DNA from: Zelopaecilomyces penicillatus
Lineage: Eukaryota; Ascomycota; Sordariomycetes; Hypocreales; Pseudodiploosporaceae
Reading direction: 5' to 3'
Assembly: GCA_005765155.1 (NCBI GenBank)
Contig: VCCP01000002.1
Span: forward strand, 4,092,001 to 4,156,000
Length of the DNA stretch: 64,000 nucleotides
Made by a program: the position numbers and the translations under genes. The number at the start of each line of letters is the position of its first letter. Position 1 is the stretch's first letter. Of this stretch, positions 35,623 to 45,898 are shown piece after piece. Below the pieces are notes generated by a model that worked only from the letters and a program-made list of their open reading frames with translations, was not told the DNA's origin and ran no database searches.

Positions 35623-37790
35623 TTGAAGGGGTGGCCTAGAATCAGAGAGCACACACACAGAGACTTCCCCTCCTCAGATGCTCGCCAACGACTCGGGCAC
35701 ATAAAGCTATCCATATTCCTCCCGTGTATGATCGAGGTGGTTGGCTGGCAGGTAACATCTGACTAACTTGTATAAGATGAGTTCTAGTCGATTGCATATT
35801 TTGCAAGTGGGGTAGCACACATCTCATTTGTTGACTTGATGCCCATGCCTCGGATCTCTATGCCAGCACATCATCATGAATTCACTGATGTCTTATAGCC
35901 CAAAGCCAATGCAGAATGTGGCTGGCTGGAATATCTCTTGTCTGCCAGATCATTCGCCCCGCCCGCCTCTGAACTGCAGAAACCCAGTTGCAGCGAGGCA
36001 GCGGCACCCCGCCTTGTTACATCCGGGGTGTGTTATATGACACACCCGTGCAGTGGGAGTCGGGACACGGCCAATCGAGGCTGAGAGTGAGAGGGAATGA
36101 AGTTCCGGGCTGAAGCGGCATGCTTAGATACCGAAACGATTGATGCATTTTGACCCCACTGTGTCACTTGGTTTTGTACCATTAACAGACTCTATACTTG
36201 CCTGCAAATGGCATTGATTGATCGGCAGGCGATTGGTAAATAGTGATGAACAACTCCAACCAACCTGTTCGGAATTCGTCTGGTGAGAAGGCGGGGTTGA
36301 CGAGGGGCTTTGCTGCAGGCGGCAAGGTGCCGAAGCTTTCGTTATGATGCGATTTAAGCGAGTCAGATAAACAGCCATCCCAAGTTATAAATGTGTTGGG
36401 GAGTCATGTCCAGGTAAAATCTGGATGTGGTGTCATTTTCGTTTGACAGTGTTTAAGTCAGGTATCAAAAGATGGAATCTACAGTACACGGTTTGACTTT
36501 GGGCCTAATTGCGGCACCTGCAGTAGGAAAGACGGACGCTAGGGCTCGGCTCGTCGCTAGCTGCGCTGCACTGCGCTGCCGAGGCGGATATCCTAACCAA
36601 CTCTATTCGTACTTGATCAGTAGCAAACGGGTTTCCTTTACACCCCAATCTACCTATGCTAAGTAGCCCCCTATTCTGTTTGTCAAAGAGGAGTAATACA
36701 AAAACCACTCTTTTGAATCTTGTTTAATTCATATCTTGCCTCTTGAACAAAGACAAACAGAAACACCCAACCTTGGCAAACGCTCTGCTCACAATGTGAC
36801 ACTGTCTATCTAAACACCACCAAAAATGACGCCTGTAGTTGGGATTGCTGCAGTTAAACGTATTTCCCAATACGTGTCGCGTATGCATAAACATAAATAT
36901 AAATAAATATAGCAATGAAGTTTGGTGGTTGCACAGCAGCAAGCAGCATGGTGACTTGTTGACTTTCCATCCATGTTCTGTTTGGTTCCACAGCGCACTT
37001 TCAATGCGGGCTGGGCGGGTGGATTCCCAGCCACAGAAGCCACTAGGCAGGGCGGGCCCCACAACATCAGTGAAGCTTTTCAGATCTCACGGCTCCATCA
37101 TAGCTCCATCATACCTACAGTACAAGTATTAGCCAACCCCTGTTGGGCTGGTGTACCTCATGGCGCTATGGTTGTGAACTTTGATGCGACAAGGTAATAA
37201 CCCTGAAGGAAGGGCATTATCAACCAATTCACTTTGCAATGATATCAAAGGAAAGAACCAGGCACTGACAGTCCTCATTTGGGTCTTCCTCGCTTGCTGC
37301 CTAAAAGATTCACCCGTTAATATAGCATTCTCAGTCTATAATAATCACGTCTGGCTGCCAGCTGTACGTACAGCGGGGTACCTCTGTAAGGGTGGAAGGA
37401 AACCCCCCCACTTTGTCCCCTGTCAGCCTTTCCAACGACCTATTCAGGTGGCACGGCCTTAAACCAGACTACCTACCTTAGGTCCCGTCATTGACCTCTC
37501 CGATTTTCATCTTGCCAACTGCATCAGCTAGCCAAAGCCGCCATGAATTGAGCAGGCCCTCATCGACTGTGTATTACTTATTATATCATCAAATATAGGC
37601 AGCACGTGTTAGGGTCTACCTTACCCAGAGCAAGCCCCCCCAGAAAAACTCCCTAGAGCAACTTATCGGCACTCTTTCAGCCCCACCGTTGCATCGGTGG
37701 CTAGATTGGGGCTCAACACAAACTGAACTTGGCTTTTCTACTTGCCCCACTTACAGCCTCAGGGTTTCATCTGAGCTTGGATCTATCTCC
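35623..37790. other. gene-poor intergenic DNA upstream of Argonaute
   Basis: The segment carries the second GGTGTGT palindrome and the promoter and leader of the Argonaute gene. No TATA box is obvious near 37791, and the Argonaute frame has no ATG upstream of that position. Other open frames are short and featureless. Confidence 0.45.
36026..36047. promoter_or_regulatory. palindrome, 8-bp arms, 6-bp spacer
   Basis: GGGTGTGT and ACACACCC flank the spacer TATATG. The inner seven bases of each arm and the spacing match the palindrome at 34015-34038, while spacers and flanks differ. Confidence 0.5.
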
Positions 37791-40700
37791 ATGGCAGACC
37801 GTGGCGGTCGGGGCTCCCGTGGAGCTCGCGGAGGCGGCGGCAGAGGCGGCGGCAGAGGTGCGGGCCGTGGAGACCGTGGGGATTGGGGCGGTGGTCGAGG
37901 CTCAGATCGAGGAGGCCGCGGTGATCGCGGCGGTTCTGAGTACCGTGGAGGTAGAGGACGTGGTGGAGATCGCGGAGGCTCCGAATACCGTGGTGGTGGC
38001 GGTCGAGGTGATCGAGGTGGTTCCGAGTACCGTGGAGGTGGACGTGGTGACCGTGGCGGTTCTGAATACCGAGGAGGCGGCGGCCGCGGCGATCGAGGCG
38101 GGTATGAATATCGTGGAGGCCGTGGAGACCGTGGTGGCTATCGAGGAGATGGTGGCGATCGCGGCCGAGGCCGGGGTCGAGGTGGAGGTGGATTCAGAGG
38201 CGGCCGCGGAGGTTTCAGCCGCGAGGAGGATGTTGGAAAGTCCATGGCCTTCAGGTATGATCTTACTCATAAAACATCCCAGGTTTACCATTGTGTTCAT
38301 TTTTAGGCCCTCTACTAACCGGACTGAACAGTTATGAGGGTGACAACCCCACCCCCGACGCCGCCATCACTGCTCTTGAGGACAAAATTGTGAAACAGCA
38401 AAAGTCCTCTCTGGCAAGCCTTACCTCGCAAATGGCTAGCCTAAATGTCAAAGGCAAAGGCACACAGTCAGATCTGCTAAGCGAGCTGTTCCCTGCCCGA
38501 CCAGCCTTTGGTGCCAAGGGTCAGCCCGTCGTCTTATGGGCAAACTACTTCCGTGTCAATGTCAACCCAGGCGTCTTCTACAGATACAACCTCACAGTTG
38601 CTCAATTGCCATCAAAGGAGGACAAACAGGCTGAATCTTCAAACGAAGGAGGCAAATCTCGATCCAAAGGCAAGCCCAAGGGTGAGCCCAAGGATAGAGA
38701 TGTCAGGGGCCGAAAACTGTACTTTGTCATCAAGGCTGTCATGTCAGAGCTCTGGAAGAAAGATGAGACGCTTGTTGCCGCCACCGAATTCAAGAGCCAG
38801 TTGATTACGCTCAAGCCGCTGCAGCTCGAGCACAACCCGATGCGAGTTCAGGTTCCCAAGGACCCGGACAGCGATATCATTGATACATTTGACGTGACAT
38901 TCCACGGACCCGTTGAGGCTTTGGTTGACGACTTGAAGAAGTACCTGACATCGATGGAGGACAAGACGAATAGCCTGGTCTTCCCTCGCTTTCCAGAAGT
39001 TGTCGATGCTCTTAACGTCATTTTCGGCTACGGTCCGCGGTGGAAGCTAGACGAGGTCTCTGCCGTTGGCAGCTCACGATTCTTCCCCTTTGGAGACGAC
39101 AAGGTCATCAAGGACCTACAGCACAACTGGCATGCCCTGGTTGCCGCTCGTGGCTACTTCCAATCTTCCCGTCTTGGCACGGGCAGACTCCTCCTCAACA
39201 CTAACATTACGCACGGCATCTTTAAAATCTCTGGCAAACTTTCGGAAATCTTTGACAACTTGGAAATCAGGGCCGTATCTCGGAACGATGGCCGTGGCAT
39301 GAGGAAACTTAATGCCTTTTCCAAGTTTTTGCCCAAGACACGAGTATGGGTCACAATGAAGCTGGCTAATGGCAAAGAGGTTCGGAGATCCAAGGCCATC
39401 CATAGTCTTGCTACAGAATCCGAAGTGCGGCGTCGGGCTCAGGGCCCTGATAAGCCCCAGTTTACTCCCGGTTGGGAGTTTGCTGGGCCAAAGAATGTTC
39501 AGTTCTTGTTGGATGATGGTGATGGAAGACCTCAGTGGACTACGGTCGCAAATTACTGCAAGCAAAGTGAGTACTCCTTTTACATCAACTTGGAACCCTA
39601 TTTCCACTCCACAAATGTAAAACGTCAGGTAAACTAACCAAGAACTTTTTTTCCAGAATATGGCCGTGACTTTTCAGACTATCCCCTTGTCAACCTGGGT
39701 CGTGCCGATAAACCAACTTACGTCCCAGCAGAGCTCATCGAGATCCAGCCAGGGCAATCGTGCAAAGCAAAGCTCACAATGGAAGAGACAACTGCAATGC
39801 TGGACTTTGCCTGCCGATCGCCCTACTCCAATGCCCTTTCTATCAGCACCGACAGCCGCAAGGTGCTCGGCCTCGACGATGAGCTTCTTAATGACTTTGG
39901 CGTCTCAGTGGATAAGAAACTTCTTACAGTGCAAGGCCGTGTGCTCAGCGCTCCCATGGTTAGCTATCTAAGCACCGATGGCAAGTCGAAGCGTGTAGAT
40001 GTCGCTCCTCGTAACGGATCCTGGAACATGCGTTCGGTCCGGGTTGTCAAACCCGGTACCATGTTCCAGCGCTGGACTTTCGTCAACGTCTTGCTGCGTG
40101 GTCATGAAGAACCCGTCGACCCAGACGTGGTGTACAGATTCGCCAAATTTATGAGCAATGACATGGGCATCGCCATCAGCAAACAGCCCATAGCGCCTCC
40201 GACGATGCAAATCACCCGTGACAGAGCCATGTCTGGAGACCTAGAACGATTCTTCGACTGGTCCAAAGACAACCAGATTCAGCTCATCGTCGTCATGCTT
40301 TCAGACAAGGACACCAGCGGCCTCTACGCCAGAGTCAAGACGCTTGGTGACTGCGTTTACGGTATTCACACCAGCTGTGTAGTTGCTAGACAGTTTGGCA
40401 AGGGTAATCCGGGCTACTTCGCAAACGTCGGGCTCAAGGTGAATCTCAAGGCCGGCGGTGTAAACCACAAGCTCAGAGATGAGTTTGGCATTTTGAAGGA
40501 CGGCAAGACTATGATTGTCGGTTACGACGTCACCCACCCGACAAATATGAATATCACCAAGGGCAACGAACCGCCTAGCTTGGTCGGTCTCGTGGCCAGC
40601 ATTGACCGAGATCTCGGCCAATGGCCGGCCTGTGCGTGGGAGCAGAGCTCCAAACAGGAGATGTTAACTTCTCGAGACGAAGTCCTTGGCGACCGCCTGA

Positions 40701-41368
40701 TCGAGGCATTTGCGTCCCGATTGAAGCTCTGGCAGAAGCATAACCAAGGGAAGACCCCTGAAAATATTGTCATCTACCGAGACGGTGTCTCCGAGGGTCA
40801 GTTTGCGCAGGTCATCGAGAAAGAGCTCCCATCTATCCGAGAAGCTTGCAAAAAGGGTTGCCCGCCCAAGTTCCAACCAAAGCTCACGATCCTCGTCTCC
40901 GTAAAGCGACACCACACCCGCTTCTACCCCACCCGCGTTGAGGACATGTCTAGCTCAGGCAACATCCGAAACGGCACCGTCGTCGACCGTGGCGTCACCC
41001 AGGTGCGCTACTGGGACTTCTTCCTCACCGCGCACGACGCTCTCAAGGGCACCGCCAAACCGGCACACTACACGGTACTGCTGGATGAGATTTTCCGCGC
41101 GCGGCACAAGGAAGAAGCCGCCAACGAGGTAGAGCGTCTGACTCACGAGCTATGCTACTTGTTTGGCCGCGCTACAAAGGCTGTCAGTATCTGCCCCCCT
41201 GCGTACTATGCGGATATTGTGTGCGAGCGGGCGCGCGCTCATCGACCTGAGTGGTTTGATGTCAGCGATGTGGAGAGTGTCACTACGGCGGGTGGTCAAG
41301 CTTCGTCGACCAGTACAGGTGGCAGAGCGGTCCACAGTGCGCTGCAGGATACCATGTACTACATCTAA
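37791..41368 (+). CDS. qde2: Argonaute (QDE-2 type) with RGG-repeat N-terminus
   Basis: Exons 37791-38254, 38332-39566 and 39657-41368 encode 1136 residues. Residues 1-150 are almost entirely Gly/Arg with repeated RGGSEYRGG units. Then follow the N, linker and PAZ regions (about 180-600), Mid (from about 680) and Piwi (about 775-1110). Catalytic residues are Asp857 (VGYDVTHPT), Asp942 (YRDGVSEGQF) and His1037 (KPAHYTVL); with the conserved glutamate they suggest an active slicer. In Neurospora QDE-2 binds small RNAs and cuts target or passenger strands in quelling (family knowledge). The acceptor of intron 1 is the second AG after a CTAAC branch site; the earlier TTTTTAG would lead to a stop. 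RGG repeats are usual arginine-methylation and RNA-binding sites. Confidence 0.93.
37930..38140 (+). repeat. tandem RGGSEYRGG-coding repeats in Argonaute
   Basis: Four copies encode GGSEYRGG and a fifth encodes GGYEYRGG, separated by 6-14 residues of RGDRGG-type linker. The DNA copies differ at third codon positions, so the peptide repeat is better kept than the nucleotide repeat. Confidence 0.8.
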
Positions 41369-41903
41369 AAACTGGCCATGTTTGGGCTGGAGATGATGCC
41401 GTCATACTCTTTTATTGTATGGCAAGAGGATTGTATGCATGAAATGATTATCACGCATGAAACAGTTTTGTATTGTTGGCAAAGGCACAGTCATTTGGAT
41501 ATTTTGAGAGAGTGGACTTATTCTACTCTTTGTAAGTTTGGAAATCCATGCTTGGTTGCATGATGTACAGCGAACAGCAGCGCGTGGTTCTGTGGATACT
41601 TCTTTTTTTTTCTGTTTTTCTAGCATGCAATAAATTGATGTCACTGACAGATCAGAGGTTCATGCTACAGCTATGTCATGAAGATACGTTTTAACCATTG
41701 TGTCGTAAACGTAATTTAATGCATCGTGAAGTTGAGGTAACCAGGTAAGATTGTAGCATATCTGGTAGCAACACAACCGAATGGGAGGGATAAAAGAAAA
41801 TGGAGACTAAAACAGCGAGTAAAACAAGTGTTGTAACTAATCCTGAGGATTAGCAATGACATGATGTCAAAATTGTCAAAAAGTAATTGGACAGAAGTCC
41901 TTA
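41369..41903. other. 3' flank of Argonaute
   Basis: This 535 bp segment holds the Argonaute 3' untranslated region and spacer to tRNA-Glu. It is AT-rich and shows no gene. Confidence 0.5.
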
Positions 41904-41986
41904 TTCCGGCGCCGGGAGTCGAACCCGGATCGCCGCGGATCATTTCGTATGAAAGCGCGGTATGCTAGCCACTACACCACGTCGGA
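41904..41986 (-). tRNA. tRNA-Glu (anticodon TTC) with 11-nt intron
   Basis: The cloverleaf is read from 41986 to 41904. Acceptor TCCGACG pairs with CGCCGGA except for an A5-C68 mismatch. The D-arm is GTG/CAT, the anticodon stem CCGCG/CGCGG with loop CTTTCA, and the T-arm CCGGG-TTCGACT-CCCGG. An 11-nt intron, TACGAAATGAT, sits after position 37, and its GAAA can pair with TTTC of the anticodon loop, as is usual for pre-tRNA introns. The internal promoter boxes (TGGTGTAGTGG and GGGTTCGACTC) are intact. The mismatch raises the possibility of reduced function. Confidence 0.88.
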
Positions 41987-43414
41987 TGGTTTTGATGACT
42001 GATCACCACAGAAAATAGTTTATAACCACATGTTCTGCAACGGGTAGAACTTCATGTCTACCATGACGGAACTGCCTGAACCAATGATTTACACGGGTTG
42101 AAAGGGCTTAAGGCGAACACGAACAATCCAAGTCTATGATTTATATATTGATAAATCTGTCAACCATCTACGTACATGGCCATTCGATATTTGGCTTGTA
42201 TTGGATAATAGATTTCTCCAAAACCAAAGACGGCATCGTCAATTGCGGAACACACCGGTCTGTAGGGTAGCGTCGAATCAATACAAACCCCATTTGGAAG
42301 AGCATATGCATCCTGAAGCTCATTTTCATCGATTCTTTATACAATTCCTCCACTTTGATTTTCATCACAAAATATAGATGGAGTCACTTTCACATGCTGC
42401 CACCTACCTGCGTTTTATGCAGCCTGTTATTCATGGGCTGGGAGTGTAAGACTCGATAGGTGGGTTGCTGGGGTAGCCTGCAAATCATCACTTTTGGTAC
42501 CCAGTAGACTGCAGACTATCCGTCAGCACACACTTTCTTGTCGATGCCACCTTGAAGCTTTCTGGCCGAAGCTATTTCGATTCTTTTTCTTGGTTTGATG
42601 TTTTTTTTTTTGGATCATTCATGCCTTTAGTTGTTTACCTGACGGGCTGTCTGTCTGCCCTCAATTTGAGTGTGACACGTGCCGCTTTGGGTACGTACTA
42701 ACTCAGTCGGCTAGTGGTGTGTTGAACCACGGCCCTACACTTTCAATTCTACAGTACAACTTTCGACACGCAACCTCAGCACCAGTTAACACAAGAGGAG
42801 TGAAATAAAAAAAGGAATGCTGCCCTAAGATGCATCTCACAAGTACGGTGGCGGAACGAAGGCCCCCCCCCTCCCAACTCCATCAAAGGCTGACGACGGC
42901 ACTCCGTACTGTACAGCTCTCGGGAGTGGTGACGCTGGTGGTGTGGCCTGGTGACAAAGTGACCAACCAGCTCGTGGAGAGTTCACGCCGCCAAATACGC
43001 CCCTCCACCAGCTGACGGCGTGAGTGCTCAGCCTTGCCATCGCGCCTTGGAATTACACGCATCAATGTAATCGCCCAGCATGTGGCTTGGCTTGCCCGGC
43101 CGCAGTGGGCCTTGACTGCCTTGGACTAGGTGTGCCTGTCATGAGGCTGATGGTGATGGTGGGTGCTGACCTGTTGCTACCACCACCATACTCATGCTCG
43201 TATATAAGGCCCTGCGTTGATCTGTCAACAGTCGCCAAGGTGTTTGCTGTCTCTCCATCTCTCGGTATCCCCAGCTCTCCTTGTCTCTACTACATGGTGA
43301 GCTCTGTCAACATCTGACTTGTCCGTCGTCAGTCAGCCGTGTCCCCGACTCTTTCGCCTCACTCTCATCGTCTTACGCAATCCCAAGTTGGCCTCGGGCC
43401 ATACATCACCAGCA
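41987..43414. other. intergenic region upstream of membrane hydrolase
   Basis: The left part is AT-rich and featureless. The right 200 bp hold a TATA box at 43201 and a leader with a short upstream ORF. No further gene is seen. Confidence 0.45.
43201..43208 (+). promoter_or_regulatory. TATA box of the membrane hydrolase gene
   Basis: TATATAAG lies 207-214 bp upstream of the ATG at 43415 and is followed by a CT-rich leader. A seven-codon upstream ORF (ATG at 43293, stop TGA at 43314-43316) lies in that leader. Confidence 0.6.
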
Positions 43415-45005
43415 ATGGGCCCGGCGACAGAATTCTACCGCTCCCAGGTCGGCGGGAACTCCGTCATCAACTACGGCTACACCGACCTCCCTTGGCGTCT
43501 TCTCGTAAAGGACATTTACTATTTCTTCACCTACGCCTGGGCTCTGCCATGGATTCTGCTACCTGTGAGCCCGTATGGTTCGGGAGATCTCGATGAGCTG
43601 TACCCTAGTTGGCGAAATATTTTTTGCATATCTGTTCATTTCGTCCTGGTCATTTTCCAGCTGCTGTTCCTGCTTGTCCTCCCAATATCTCTGTTCTTCC
43701 CGATCTGGATTGGCATTACTGGCGTGGCTGGGTTCTTGACATTCAACTGGCTGATTTGCAAACTCCTTAACGGAAAGGAGGTTTCATTCCATTCCGATGA
43801 GAAGTACGCCAAGGCCCTGCCGGAGCATGCTCATGAGCAATGGGTGTTCTTGAACGGCGTTGCCGTAGGGTAAGAAGTCCTTCACTCGAGTTTTGCTTTA
43901 GTTTCAGTTTTACCAGCATGTTGCAGTCAATGAATTCTAACGATGACTTTATAGAGAACATTGGATGAAGAACAACCTGAATCGCCTCGCTCTGACATTT
44001 GGTCGCCCCATTTTGGGCATCCACAATCGCACAGATGGCATAGTTTTTGACGTTGTCGAATGTTTGGTACAACGTAACTTCTCATACGCCACTTCTGACG
44101 TTCGAAATTGCTACAAGGTTTTGAAAGAAGTCATGTACGATCCCAAAAAGACAAAAATTGTTTTCATCCTACACTCGCAGGGGGGTATTGAGGGAGGACT
44201 AGCTCTCGACTGGTTACTCCAAGAGATGCCCCAGGATCTCATGTCAAAACTTGAGGTGTACACCTTTGGCAACGCGGCAAACCACTTCAACAATCCGCAC
44301 CGTCATATAATTTCGCAAACTCTTACCAAGACAAACCCCACGGAAGCAATGAAAACTTTTGTAACCGAGACAAGTTTTGAAAGCCCCGTCGTTAGCCCGG
44401 CAGAAACCAAAAAGGTCCCATCCTTGCTGTCTCACCAGTCCTCATCACTATCGTCCACACGCACCGCATCAGCTGCTTCTGATAGAGCTATTGGCTATGT
44501 GGAGCACTACGCGCACAATACTGATTTCGTGGCCATCTGGGGCGTCCTCCACTTTGCAACCAACAAGATGGGCTCTCCACAGCTGCCCCGGTTCCTAGGT
44601 CGACTCTTCAATCGATCTACTGGCAGTGGCGGCCATCAGTTCAACCAGCATTATCTGGATGGAATGTTTCCCTTGAAACGCGATTCAAAAACAGGAGAAT
44701 TTATCGGTGCCGACGATGACAACGAGTTCATGGAGGAGGTGATCAAGGTTGGCAAAGAAGGATCCGCGATGAATAACACACGCGAGGCGTTCGACATTAG
44801 TTACGCGGGAACAATGGGATTTGGGTCTGGCGAAATCACAACGCCCGTGGAGGTTCACGGCACGACTTTGTACAAGAAAGGCGATGGCGAAGTGCAAGTC
44901 AAGGAGCTGAGCCGTCTGTGGTGCTACAGAAATGGTCGTAGTCCACCCGAATCATTCCCATTACAGGTTACCGAAGTTGGCATGGTTAGCCAGAGAACTC
45001 TCTGA
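43415..45005 (+). CDS. membrane-anchored alpha/beta hydrolase (putative lipase)
   Basis: Exons 43415-43869 and 43955-45005 encode 501 residues. The N-terminal third has two strong hydrophobic stretches, ISVHFVLVIFQLLFLLVLPI and the following IWIGITGVAGFLTF. The catalytic domain begins near residue 145 with EQWVFLNGVAVGEHW, includes RPILGIHNRTDGIVFD and has an elbow FILHSQGGIEGG (Ser226). A His in VEHYAHNTDFVAIWG is a candidate base with a nearby Asp. This resembles fungal membrane hydrolases of the DUF676/lipase type; the substrate is unknown. A Ser-rich insert lies at about 300-330. The frame is open upstream of the chosen ATG; 43415 is preferred because its context is AGCAATGG and the residues before it are unlike a conserved protein. 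Confidence 0.78.
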
Positions 45006-45359
45006 AGATTTATGATGAGCAGGCTCAGTCATGGAAGAATGAGCATGATTTCCGTTTGGTAGCCAGTCTACAGAAGCGAATCTGTATTTTCTTAGTACAA
45101 ATACGTATATATATGTATCTCTTGACAGGTGTTATTACAGTTTTTTTTTTTGTATAAACAAACTCCCTTTCTTGTTTGAAGTGTAATTGCCGCCTCAACA
45201 TTTGTTAACGTTCATTATCAAAATAAACCACCGTTGATACAGCAGAGACATGGCTAAACGCCACCGGATAAACCCGAAACGCCATGAACCGTGGGACGGA
45301 CCGTTGCCGAAAATGTTGGGCGCGAAATATCTTGGAGATGCAAAAAGGAAAAAGAGATA

Positions 45360-45460
45360 TGACAAGAGTGGGATTTGAACCCACGAGGATTGCTCCACCA
45401 GGAAATTTGCTGTTAAGGTTAGCCTTAACCTGGCGCCATAACCAACTCGGCCATCTTGCC
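45360..45460 (-). tRNA. tRNA-Leu (anticodon AAG) with 19-nt intron
   Basis: Read from 45460 to 45360: acceptor GGCAAGA pairs with TCTTGTC, with one G-T pair. The D-arm sequence is GGCCGAGTTGGTTATGGC. The anticodon stem is CCAGG/CCTGG with loop TTAAGG, giving AAG. A long variable arm, as in Leu and Ser tRNAs, precedes the T-arm GTGGG-TTCAAAT-CCCAC. The 19-nt intron after position 37 contains CCTTAA, a perfect complement of TTAAGG, as expected for a splicing substrate. Confidence 0.92.
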
Positions 45461-45898
45461 GCAACAGATGATTGGCTGACCGCAGCACAATGCTGCATAT
45501 AACTTTTTAGCTTCATACATAATCTGCATAAAACCACCAGATCTTACTACACGGAATTATGCACAAGATAGATGCTAGTAGATACAAAAATGGCGAATAT
45601 GAATTTGTTTCGTTATTTAGAAATGAAGATGACTTAATTGCTAATTATACTATGTTTGTATCTGTCAAGGTTTGATCATTATTTCTGGCGTTTACTTCAT
45701 AAAAGTCGTAAATGCGCTGTCGTGAGGGCATTTCGGGGAATCGACATATTGCATGCGCTCGCTCGCTCGCTCGCTAAAGGAAAAAAAAAAAAAAAAGAGA
45801 ACAAAAGAATCAAGAGAAGAAAGAAAGACAAAAACTGAAAGTGGGGTCTTTGACAAAAAAAGGGAAGAAAAAAAAGAGTGTATCCGGATCCAAGGGAC
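45461..45898. other. spacer with CGCT repeat and A-rich tract
   Basis: This 438 bp lies between tRNA-Leu and the 3' end of the monooxygenase gene. It contains five GCTC units at 45755-45775, a 16-nt A run beginning at 45781, and purine-rich DNA to about 45875. No gene is seen. Confidence 0.5.
45755..45775. repeat. GCTC tetranucleotide repeat
   Basis: About five tandem CGCT units are followed directly by an A-rich, purine-only tract on the plus strand. Confidence 0.85.

Noticed and set aside
39116..39607. 163-codon frame antisense to Argonaute
   Set aside because: Shadow of the coding strand with no independent start signal or domain.
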